From the NCBI GenBank assembly GCA_003647605.1, contig QMND01000045.1, positions 1 to 5,893 on the forward strand: DNA of 5,893 nt, in the 5' to 3' direction. This DNA is from Candidatus Shapirobacteria bacterium. GTDB taxonomy: Bacteria; Patescibacteriota; Microgenomatia; UBA12405. The position numbers and the translations under genes were made by a program. Below the pieces are notes generated by a model. It was not told where the DNA came from, did no database searches, and was given only the letters and a program-made list of their open reading frames with translations. This document shows, one piece after another, positions 1 through 4,597 of this stretch (position 1 is the first letter of the stretch; every line of letters starts with the position of its first letter).

Positions 1-81
1 ATCTAAAGTCAATTAAAAAATACAGTTCATCAAAATAAAAATGTTAAATGTCTATTAACTCTAATTTTTTGTAATCCGTTG

Positions 82-87
82 TATAAT
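82..87 (+). promoter_or_regulatory. -10 box (TATAAT) of the serine hydrolase gene, leaderless geometry
   Basis: A perfect TATAAT lies 5 nt before the ATG at 93. With a normal -10 to +1 distance, transcription would start at or within a base or so of the A of the start codon. I see no convincing -35 hexamer at the expected place around 59-64. The TG pair directly abuts the hexamer rather than sitting one base away. The geometry is visible in the sequence; the leaderless transcript is inferred. Confidence 0.6.
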
Positions 88-92
88 CAAAT

Positions 93-644
93 ATGACTCA
101 AGTAATTCTTTTCCATGGAACTGGTGGAACCCCTCAACATTTTTGGTTTCCTTATATTAGAAAAGAGTTAGATTCCAAAAAATTTAAAGTATTTATTCCT
201 CAACTACCATTTACAGATAATCCCAATTTAAAAGAACAGTTACTGTTTGTTTTGGATAAATATGCTTTTGATTCAGATACTATTTTAGTTGGTCATTCAG
301 CTGGCTGTCCTCTGATTTTAAGCGTCTTAGAAAAAATAGAAGTAGAAATAAAAAGAGCCATTTTGGTTTCTGGTTTTGTTGACCCTTTAGACGGTGATGT
401 TGATTTGATTTTACAACCAAAATATAACTGGAAAAAAATTAAACAACATTGTCAAGATTTTGTTTTTATAAATTCAGTCAATGACCCTTGGGGTTGTAAT
501 GATCAACAAGGTTGTAAAATGTTTAACAAATTAGGAGGTAGTCTGATTGTTCGTCAAAAAGCAGGCCATATGGGATCGGAAAAATTTAATCAACCATACA
601 AAAAGTTTCCTCTAGTCAAATTTTTAATTGAGAATTCTTTGTAA
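93..644 (+). CDS. RBBP9/YdeN-family serine hydrolase (alpha/beta fold)
   Basis: This 183-residue cytosolic alpha/beta hydrolase matches the size and layout of the RBBP9/YdeN serine hydrolase family. The N-terminus has the strand-turn FHGTGGTPQHFW (residues 7-18), typical of the oxyanion-hole region. The nucleophile elbow is GHSAG with Ser69. The acid is probably Asp131 in NDPWG and the base His159 in AGHMG, so the triad Ser-Asp-His is complete. There is no signal peptide or membrane segment. Family members act on small ester or peptide substrates, but the natural substrate is usually unknown and I cannot name one here. The start at 93 is supported by the -10 box just upstream and by the immediate beta-strand TQVILFHG. 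It is followed 54 bases later by rubrerythrin, which seems to have its own promoter, so co-transcription is not required. The family call is secure; the substrate is open. Confidence 0.85.
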   Translation: MTQVILFHGTGGTPQHFWFPYIRKELDSKKFKVFIPQLPFTDNPNLKEQLLFVLDKYAFDSDTILVGHSAGCPLILSVLEKIEVEIKRAILVSGFVDPLDGDVDLILQPKYNWKKIKQHCQDFVFINSVNDPWGCNDQQGCKMFNKLGGSLIVRQKAGHMGSEKFNQPYKKFPLVKFLIENSL

Positions 645-661
645 TTAGTCGTTTTTACTTG

Positions 662-670
662 TGTTATCAT
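662..670 (+). promoter_or_regulatory. Extended -10 promoter (TGTTATCAT) for rubrerythrin
   Basis: TG-T-TATCAT forms an extended -10 element with a hexamer matching 5 of 6 consensus positions, ending 28 nt before the rubrerythrin ATG. It predicts a leader of about 22 nt. A weak -35 candidate (TTGTAA, 639-644) overlaps the previous gene's stop but is spaced 20 bp away. The heptamer ATTAGTC occurs on both sides of the -10 (644-650 and 669-675), 25 bp apart, and might be an operator pair. No Shine-Dalgarno sequence is visible in the leader. Confidence 0.45.
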
Positions 671-698
671 TAGTCAACTTGTTTTTTAAGTAATTATT

Positions 699-1274
699 AT
701 GAAATCAATAGTTGGGACTCAAACAGAGAAAAATTTATTAAAAGCCTTTGCAGGTGAATCTCAAGCTAGAATGCGTTACGACTATTTTGCTAAGCAAGCT
801 AAAAAAGAAGGCCTAGAGCAAATCTCGGCTATTTTTACCGAAACAGCCCTTAATGAAAAAGAACACGCCAAGAGTTTTTTTAAATTTTTAGAAGGCACTA
901 TGGTTAAAATCACGGTTAGTTACCCAGCCGGTAAAATCGGCACTACCCTAGAAAATCTTAAAGCCTCTATTCAAGGTGAAAAAGGTGAATGGTCAGAGCT
1001 TTATCCTCATTTTGCCCAAATAGCTAAACAAGAAGCTTTTGATGATATAGCTGAAACTTTTTCTAAAATTGCCATAGCCGAAAAAGCCCACGAAGCCAGA
1101 TATAAGAAACTTTATCAAAATCTAGATAGAGGCAAGGTATTTGTTTCTGACAAAGTTGTCATTTGGAAATGCCGCAATTGTGGTTATTTACACGAAGGAA
1201 CTGCTCCTCCTGAAAGATGCCCAGCCTGTCTCCATCCTCAATCTTATTTTCAAATAAAAGAAAAAAACTACTGA
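699..1274 (+). CDS. rbr: Rubrerythrin (diiron peroxidase with C-terminal rubredoxin domain)
   Basis: Rubrerythrin reduces hydrogen peroxide to water in the cytosol, protecting anaerobic or microaerobic cells. Electrons pass through its rubredoxin-type iron to a diiron site. Residues 1-140 form the ferritin-like four-helix domain, with candidate ligands Glu20 (AGESQAR), Glu53 and His56 (NEKEHA), Glu94, Glu97, Glu128 and His131 (AEKAH). Residues 154-187 form the rubredoxin-like domain with CxxC pairs Cys158/Cys161 and Cys174/Cys177. Length is 191 residues, the same as the classical Desulfovibrio protein, and the spacing of ligands matches it closely, so the enzyme should be functional. The reductase (rubredoxin or NADH-dependent) that feeds it is not in this window. 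The gene ends in TGA; reading this as glycine would only add a short tail, so the standard bacterial code fits. The start at 699 gives the canonical N-terminus MKSIVGTQTEKNLLKAFAGE. Confidence 0.97.
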   Translation: MKSIVGTQTEKNLLKAFAGESQARMRYDYFAKQAKKEGLEQISAIFTETALNEKEHAKSFFKFLEGTMVKITVSYPAGKIGTTLENLKASIQGEKGEWSELYPHFAQIAKQEAFDDIAETFSKIAIAEKAHEARYKKLYQNLDRGKVFVSDKVVIWKCRNCGYLHEGTAPPERCPACLHPQSYFQIKEKNY

Positions 1275-1277
1275 TTA

Positions 1278-1320
1278 ACCTACTTTTCACATCTCTTGTG
1301 GGAGGTCTAAAAATTTTTAT
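1278..1320 (+). terminator. Possible weak terminator after rubrerythrin
   Basis: A broken inverted repeat, ACCT(1278-1281)...CACA(1288-1291)-TCTCT-TGTG(1297-1300)...AGGT(1303-1306), is followed by the T-rich run AAATTTTTATT. The stem has unequal internal loops and would be unstable, so this is only a tentative end for the rubrerythrin transcript. Confidence 0.25.
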
Positions 1321-1366
1321 TAAATCCATCAAATTTAGGAATATTTATACAGGTTTTGTCTTTTTG

Positions 1367-1375
1367 TGAGATAAT
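1367..1375 (+). promoter_or_regulatory. Candidate extended -10 (TGAGATAAT) for the HAD gene
   Basis: TG-A-GATAAT is an extended -10 with 5 of 6 hexamer matches, placed 59 nt before the HAD start codon. It is the best promoter-like string in the 160-base gap 1275-1434, but the region is very AT-rich and no -35 is evident. The predicted leader would be about 53 nt. I see no other structured element in this gap beyond the weak hairpin near 1280-1306. Confidence 0.3.
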
Positions 1376-1434
1376 TATTTTATCTTTTTAAGTGGTACAT
1401 ACTTACTGCCTATTTTTATCAATCAAGAAACATA

Positions 1435-2022
1435 ATGACAGACAGTAATACAATCATCAGTAAAATTAAGTTTTCTGCAAAATATGCTTTTTTTGACTTA
1501 GGTGGGGTTGTTTTTACTTTTTCAGACGGATTGCAAGCAATCGCCGAACTTATTCATCAGCCACTACAAGACATAGTTGCCTATTGGAACTTACAAGATA
1601 ACTATATTTGTATGGGTAAGTTAGATCCTCAACAGTTTTGGATTAAACTTACTTCACATTTTAGTTCTGGCGATCCAAATATGGATTTTGTTAAATTTTG
1701 GGTTAGTCATTTTAAACCTATCCAGGAAACACACAACGCCATTAAGATATTAAATTCGGAAGGTTTCCCTATTGGTATTATTACCAACATTTACCCACGA
1801 GTTTTTCGTCGAGCTATGGAACAAGGAATGATTCCGAACATTAATTATCAAACCATTGTACAGTCCTGTGATTTAGGTATTACAAAACCAAATTTGCAAA
1901 TTTTCACTTATGCCATTAACCAAACGGATTTAACTCCAAGAGATGTGATCCTTGTTGACAACATTATTCAAAATACTCAAGCAGTTACTCGTCTAGGATG
2001 GAATTCTTTTCTGTTAAAATAA
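1435..2022 (+). CDS. HAD-superfamily hydrolase (YihX/epoxide-hydrolase-N-like group)
   Basis: This 195-residue protein shows all four HAD motifs in order: motif [10 protein letters not shown] with nucleophile Asp21, motif II GIITN with Thr117, motif III with Lys151 in GITKPN, and motif IV LVDN with Asp175. HAD enzymes of this size with a helical cap between motifs I and II (roughly residues 30-105) usually hydrolyse phosphate esters of sugars or nucleotides in the cytosol. Two positions are unusual for a phosphatase: the residue two after the nucleophile is Gly instead of Asp, which is common in the FDLGGV group, and motif IV is DN rather than DD. Activity may therefore be low or altered, and I do not assign a substrate. 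The start at 1435 leaves about 16 residues ahead of motif I, with no better in-frame ATG before the motif. The stop is 4 bases before gatB, and the last codons overlap the gatB -10 box. Confidence 0.85.
   Translation: MTDSNTIISKIKFSAKYAFFDLGGVVFTFSDGLQAIAELIHQPLQDIVAYWNLQDNYICMGKLDPQQFWIKLTSHFSSGDPNMDFVKFWVSHFKPIQETHNAIKILNSEGFPIGIITNIYPRVFRRAMEQGMIPNINYQTIVQSCDLGITKPNLQIFTYAINQTDLTPRDVILVDNIIQNTQAVTRLGWNSFLLK
2012..2020 (+). promoter_or_regulatory. Extended -10 (TGTTAAAAT) for gatB inside the end of the HAD gene
   Basis: TG-T-TAAAAT matches the extended -10 consensus with 5 of 6 hexamer positions and ends 6 nt before the gatB ATG at 2027. Its last base is the first base of the HAD stop codon. 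The spacing puts the predicted transcription start on the A of the ATG, so gatB could be expressed from a leaderless transcript in addition to any read-through from the HAD gene. No Shine-Dalgarno sequence precedes this ATG at a usable distance. Confidence 0.5.
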
Positions 2023-2026
2023 ATCC

Positions 2027-3458
2027 ATGCATATCACTTCTATCATTGGTCTCGAGATTCATGTCGAATTGGAGACCAAGTCAAAAATGTTTTGTTCTTG
2101 TTCAGCTCAACATTTCCATGTTCCGCCCAATTCCCACATTGCCCTGTTTGTTTAGCTCTACCTGGGGCTTTGCCAGTTCCCAATAAACAAGCTTGTTTAT
2201 GGTGTATTAAACTTGGTTTGGCTCTAAATTGTCGGGTTAATAAACACAGTTTTTTTGAAAGAAAAAATTATTTTTATCCCGATTTGGCCAAAGGATATCA
2301 GATTTCCCAATATCAAAAGCCGTTTACTGTCAACGGTTTTGTTGAAATTCAAGGTCAAAAAATCGGTATTAATCGGGTTCACATGGAAGAAGATACGGCC
2401 AAGTCTCAGCATCAAGGCGATTCGACTCTTTTAGATTTCAATCGTTCCGGTGTTCCTTTGGTTGAAATTGTTTCTGAACCTGACATTCATTCAGTTGATT
2501 TAGTCAAAGACTATCTTAAACATATCCAACAAATAGTTCGTTATTTAGGTATTTCTCAGGATGATGTCGAAAGGGGACAGATGCGTTGTGAACCGACTAT
2601 CAACTTGGAAATTGAACAAAATGGTCAAGTTTTTTACACTCCCTTGGTTGAGGTTAAAAATGTGGCTTCATTTACCGGCGTTTTCCAAGCCATTGAATAC
2701 GAAATTGATAGACAAACCGAAGAGTTTAAGCAAACCAAACAAGTCAAAAACGACACCAATAAAACTACTAGAGGTTGGGATGCTGATAAACGGCAAACTT
2801 TCTTGCAGAGGCAAAAAGAAGGCTCGGCCGACTATCGTTATTTTCCCGAACCAGATATCCCTCCCATTGAATGGATTGATAAAGAAATTGCTGATTTAAA
2901 AAAATCTTTACCTGAATTACCTCAACAAAAATCTAACCGATATCAAAAAATCTATCCTTATCGGGATATGATGCCTCTCGTTTAACTGAAAACATCGATC
3001 TGGCTACTGCTTATGAAAAAGCCATTGGCCATAGTCCTTCATCCGACTTGGCTAAATTTGTGGCCAATTTATTCTTAGGCCTTCTTAACAAATATCTTAA
3101 TGAGACTGATCAAGCTTTGGATATTTCTAAAATCAATCCGACTCACTTCCAACAGCTTTTTGATTTAGTTAAACAATCAAAAATTTCTTCAACTGTAGCC
3201 AAACAATTAGTAATTGAGTCTTATAAAACCGGTCAACCCCCCCTAGACATTGCCAGTCAAAAAAAACTATTACAAATCTCTGACACCAAACAAATTGAAA
3301 CTCTAGTAGCTAAGGTTTTGGCCGATAATCCTAAAGCCGTTGAAGACTATAAAAACAATCCCAACAGTCTTGGTTTTTTAATTGGACAGGTTATGAAAGC
3401 TTCTCAAGGATCTGCCAACCCCAAACTGGCCAAACAAATTTTACTCAAATTACTTTAA
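2027..3458 (+). pseudogene. gatB: gatB, Asp-tRNA(Asn)/Glu-tRNA(Gln) amidotransferase subunit B, full length but with two apparent frameshifts
   Basis: GatB binds the mischarged tRNA and, with GatA and GatC, converts Glu-tRNA(Gln) or Asp-tRNA(Asn) to the amidated form. The protein reads in three frames: 2027 to about 2140 ([21 protein letters not shown]...PNSH), about 2139 to 2957 ([12 protein letters not shown]...RVHMEEDTAK, DFNRSGVPLVEIVSEPD, MRCEPTINLE, TTRGWDADKRQT, SADYRYFPEPDIPP), then about 2958 to 3458 (LSGYDASRLTE...IGQVMKASQG, PKLAKQILLKLL). Each join needs one extra base; restoring both gives about 477 residues, the normal GatB length, with cradle, helical and YqeY-like C-terminal domains complete. 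CSC and CPVC probably form a zinc site. The ATG at 2027 gives a canonical N-terminus. gatA and gatC are not in the window. Conservation between the breaks argues for sequencing error or very recent mutation rather than old decay. Identity is certain; whether it is functional is not. Confidence 0.93.
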
Positions 3459-3476
3459 TATTCTATTTCGAATATT
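3457..3476. terminator. Inverted repeat between convergent genes, possible bidirectional terminator
   Basis: AATATTC (3457-3463) and GAATATT (3470-3476) form a perfect 7-bp stem with a 6-base loop. It spans the 4-base gap between the gatB stop and the stop of the minus-strand gene, including bases of both stop codons. The stem is AT-rich with one G-C pair and lacks a strong adjoining T run, so it would be weak. The position between two convergent genes is the main argument for a terminator. Confidence 0.35.
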
Positions 3477-3786
3477 CCACAAACAATTTTTCCTTGTCTT
3501 TATACAAATCTTCTATTGCTTTTTCCACATTTTTTAACGCTTCGGCCAAGTGTGGCTTTTTGCTAAAATCCAACATATTAAATATCTCGGCATAATTTAA
3601 ACGAAGCGCCCGTTTTTTGTTTTCCAAGGCTTTTCTAATTAGTTGCCATTTCATATTTCTAGTTAGTCTGTTCCATTCATCAAATTGAGACAAAAAATTT
3701 TCATCGTATTCTCCCATTTCAATAGCCTGTTTTAATGTAATCGAAACCGTCTTTTTGTTTACATTGCTTATATCTCCAACTCTCAT
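3463..3786 (-). CDS. Small helical protein of unknown function (107 residues)
   Basis: I do not recognise a named family. From the ATG at 3786 the protein has 107 residues, is charged and apparently all-helical, with no cysteines, no signal peptide and no membrane segment. Residues from about 35 on are rich in Leu, Lys and Glu at helical spacing, and the C-terminus ends in a charged helix LYKDKEKLFVEYSK. The NVNKKTVSITLKQAIEMGEY segment near the N-terminus could be a short helix-turn-helix-like start, but this is a guess. A TTG two codons upstream (3792) could extend the frame. I prefer the ATG because TGTTATAAT lies exactly 6 nt before it, so a TTG start would fall before the predicted transcription start. 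Codon use is AT-biased like its neighbours. It converges on gatB with a 4-base gap and shares the upstream region with the HNH remnant. It is likely a real gene given its promoter and clean frame. Confidence 0.7.
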   Translation of the reverse strand: MRVGDISNVNKKTVSITLKQAIEMGEYDENFLSQFDEWNRLTRNMKWQLIRKALENKKRALRLNYAEIFNMLDFSKKPHLAEALKNVEKAIEDLYKDKEKLFVEYSK

Positions 3787-3792
3787 CAGCAA

Positions 3793-3801
3793 ATTATAAC
3801 A
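3793..3801 (-). promoter_or_regulatory. Consensus extended -10 (TGTTATAAT) of the minus-strand 107-residue gene
   Basis: Read on the minus strand, TG-T-TATAAT is a perfect extended -10. The hexamer ends 6 nt before the ATG at 3786, placing the expected +1 on the start codon. This decides the start in favour of ATG over the in-frame TTG at 3792 and predicts a leaderless message. Confidence 0.65.
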
Positions 3802-3856
3802 CCAGTTTAATTGTGATTTAACAAAATTTATCCATATCTTAAATATACATAATCAT

Positions 3857-3877
3857 AACTTTTTATTATAAAAAGTT
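3857..3877. repeat. Inverted repeat, 9-bp arms, in the divergent intergenic region
   Basis: AACTTTTTA, a 3-base spacer TTA, then TAAAAAGTT form a perfect 9-bp inverted repeat. It lies about 60 bp behind the minus-strand promoter and about 48 bp ahead of the ATG of the HNH remnant. It could end leftward or rightward transcription, because the second arm begins a T-rich stretch on either strand. It could also be a regulator site. The composition is almost pure AT, so chance is possible. Confidence 0.35.
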
Positions 3878-3878
3878 T

Positions 3879-3901
3879 TATACTATATCGTAAACTATCG
3901 T
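3879..3901 (+). promoter_or_regulatory. Possible promoter and operator-like repeat before the HNH remnant
   Basis: TATACT at 3879-3884 could be a -10 box about 40 nt before the ATG at 3925. Directly after it, TATCGT occurs twice (3886-3891 and 3896-3901), exactly 10 bp apart, on one face of the helix. This would suit a regulator binding just downstream of the start of transcription. It is a weak, pattern-only call. Confidence 0.25.
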
Positions 3902-3924
3902 TTGAAAGACACTACCAAATTACT

Positions 3925-4144
3925 ATGAAAGGTAGAAAAATACCGCAACACATAAAAAGACAGGTTAGAAGGAGAACTAGAAAAATATGGTTTATCTGGA
4001 GTAAATGATCCAGCTAATTTGATTGCAATTTGTCAACCTTGTCACGATAAAATTCACACTTGGTCGCTTCAAGAAATAGAGGCTAGATTGACCAAAAAGG
4101 ATCCACAATTTCCCAAAAAACCCATCTTTGTCAGAAAAAGGTAA
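3925..4144 (+). pseudogene. HNH endonuclease remnant with internal deletion and frame change
   Basis: Two pieces in different frames look like the ends of one small HNH nuclease. From the ATG at 3925 the first frame reads MKGRKIPQHIKRQVRRR, a usual start for short HNH proteins, then runs into unrelated residues and a stop at 4006-4008. The second frame is open from 3956 to the TAA at 4142-4144 without an ATG. It gives GVNDPANLIAICQPCHDKIH, the typical end of the HNH fold with one zinc CxxC and the final His, then a basic tail KKPIFVRKR. The part that should lie between, with the first CxxC and the catalytic H(H/D)I strand, is missing, so roughly 25-40 codons appear deleted near 3970-3985. Without that core the product cannot be an active nuclease. 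HNH proteins of this kind occur as mobile or defence-linked genes, which fits the accessory character of the region. The family call is from motif recognition only. Confidence 0.65.
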
Positions 4145-4180
4145 AATTTTTACACTTCCTCATCATTTCATCTCAATTTC

Positions 4181-4200
4181 TGTTTTATCCTGTTTTATCC
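4181..4200 (+). repeat. Tandem duplication of TGTTTTATCC
   Basis: The decamer TGTTTTATCC is present twice, head to tail, ending 9 bp before the extended -10 element of the 66-residue gene. The second copy covers the normal -35 position (about 4190-4195), where no TTGACA-like sequence exists. It may be an activator or repressor site, or a simple replication-slippage product. Confidence 0.6.
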
Positions 4201-4209
4201 ATAAAAAAT

Positions 4210-4218
4210 TGTTATAAT
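4210..4218 (+). promoter_or_regulatory. Consensus extended -10 (TGTTATAAT) of the 66-residue gene
   Basis: TG-T-TATAAT is a perfect extended -10 whose hexamer (4213-4218) ends 6 nt before the ATG at 4225. It is the same nine bases, at the same distance, as the promoter of the minus-strand gene at 3793-3801. It predicts a leaderless transcript and supports the short frame downstream as a real gene. Confidence 0.65.
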
Positions 4219-4224
4219 TCCAAT

Positions 4225-4425
4225 ATGCCAACGGATTCTGAAAATTTAGAACAGTATAGAACTAGATTTTTGCCTGATAGTCCAGATCAATACAGATGGC
4301 TCAATTCAGCAGGTGTTCATCGATTAAGAGTCAGACTGCGTTATGCTGTTGTCGAATGTCAAACATATCATGGAAAACCATGGGATGAAAGTAACCGATT
4401 GCTAGTTGAAACCCAACCTGAATAA
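4225..4425 (+). CDS. Hypothetical 66-residue protein
   Basis: I do not recognise this protein. It is hydrophilic and rich in Arg, Glu, Gln and Asp, with a single Cys45 and no membrane segment or signal peptide. Residues 30-46 (GVHRLRVRLRYAVVECQ) alternate basic and hydrophobic residues as in a beta-strand or amphipathic element and might touch nucleic acid. GKPWDESNRLLVET near the C-terminus looks like a loop followed by a strand. Evidence that it is a gene: a perfect extended -10 sits 6 nt before the ATG, third codon positions favour A or T, and the frame ends inside a 20-bp perfect palindrome. It lies between an HNH remnant and a DNA methyltransferase gene on the same strand, so a role linked to a mobile or defence region is possible but not shown. 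No Shine-Dalgarno sequence is present. Confidence 0.55.
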   Translation: MPTDSENLEQYRTRFLPDSPDQYRWLNSAGVHRLRVRLRYAVVECQTYHGKPWDESNRLLVETQPE

Positions 4426-4440
4426 CAATCGATTGTTATT
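4421..4440. repeat. Perfect 20-bp palindrome at the end of the 66-residue gene
   Basis: AATAACAATCGATTGTTATT is identical to its own reverse complement over all 20 bases and includes the TAA stop (4423-4425). As RNA it could fold with an 8-bp stem and a UCGA loop followed by a short U-rich stretch, which makes a weak terminator possible. As DNA it is a fully symmetric site suited to a dimeric regulator. The exact symmetry is visible; the function is not decided. Confidence 0.75.
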
Positions 4441-4448
4441 TGCATTAA

Positions 4449-4538
4449 TTTAATTTAAATCAAGTCGTTAATATTGTCCCTTGGCTAGGAGAGACAGAAG
4501 AATTGCAATCTTTTTTAAAAACAATTTCTAAATATTAA
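4449..4538 (+). pseudogene. Possible orphan C-terminal coding fragment
   Basis: Between the 66-residue gene and the methyltransferase, the frame open from 4449 to the TAA at 4536-4538 has no ATG, GTG or promoter-backed start. It nevertheless reads like a real protein end: VVNIVPWLGETEELQSFLKTISKY, a strand, a turn and an amphipathic helix. It may be the tail of a deleted gene. It is too short for a family assignment, and a chance open frame in AT-rich DNA remains possible. Nothing else is evident in the 172-base gap 4426-4597 except the palindrome at its left end and the promoter at its right end. Confidence 0.25.
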
Positions 4539-4566
4539 TTCAGTGTGAGTCCAAAATTACTAGGTA

Positions 4567-4575
4567 TGTTATTAT
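4567..4575 (+). promoter_or_regulatory. Extended -10 (TGTTATTAT) for the methyltransferase gene
   Basis: TG-T-TATTAT is an extended -10 with 5 of 6 hexamer matches, ending 22 nt before the methyltransferase ATG at 4598. The expected leader is about 16 nt and lacks a Shine-Dalgarno sequence. A short frame ATGGTGTATGAATAA (4591-4605) starts 7 nt before the methyltransferase ATG and overlaps it. It could act as a tiny upstream frame that dampens translation. Confidence 0.45.
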
Positions 4576-4597
4576 TAACTAATCAAAACTATGGTGT

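Noticed and set aside
1272..1310. TGA recoding (glycine) extending rubrerythrin
   Set aside because: Rubrerythrin already reaches its normal 191 residues at the TGA, and the methyltransferase also stops naturally at TGA.
1998..2186. Plus-strand open frame of 62 codons starting at 1998
   Set aside because: It overlaps the HAD C-terminus and the gatB N-terminus, both of which have recognisable sequence in other frames.
2224..2415. Minus-strand open frame of 63 codons
   Set aside because: It lies wholly inside gatB, opposite strongly conserved GatB sequence, and shows no promoter or recognisable motif.
2561..2899. Plus-strand open frame of 112 codons
   Set aside because: It is a shadow of gatB in another frame; the GatB frame here carries the conserved motifs (MRCEPT, TTRGWD, DYRYFPEPD).
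2944..2961. Programmed -1 ribosomal frameshifting at the second gatB break
   Set aside because: The codons CAA AAA ATC do not form a proper slippery heptamer and no clear downstream stimulatory stem was found; the first break has no slippery site at all. Sequence error or mutation is simpler.
3048..3458. Independent gene starting at TTG 3048
   Set aside because: It is the C-terminal part of GatB; homologous sequence continues upstream (GYDASRLTE...SSDLAKFVAN), so the TTG is an internal leucine codon.
3933..3987. Direct repeat TAGAAAAATA (3933-3942 and 3978-3987) as a transposition footprint or deletion junction
   Set aside because: The repeat is short and A-rich, with no terminal inverted repeats or transposase nearby; chance in this composition is likely.
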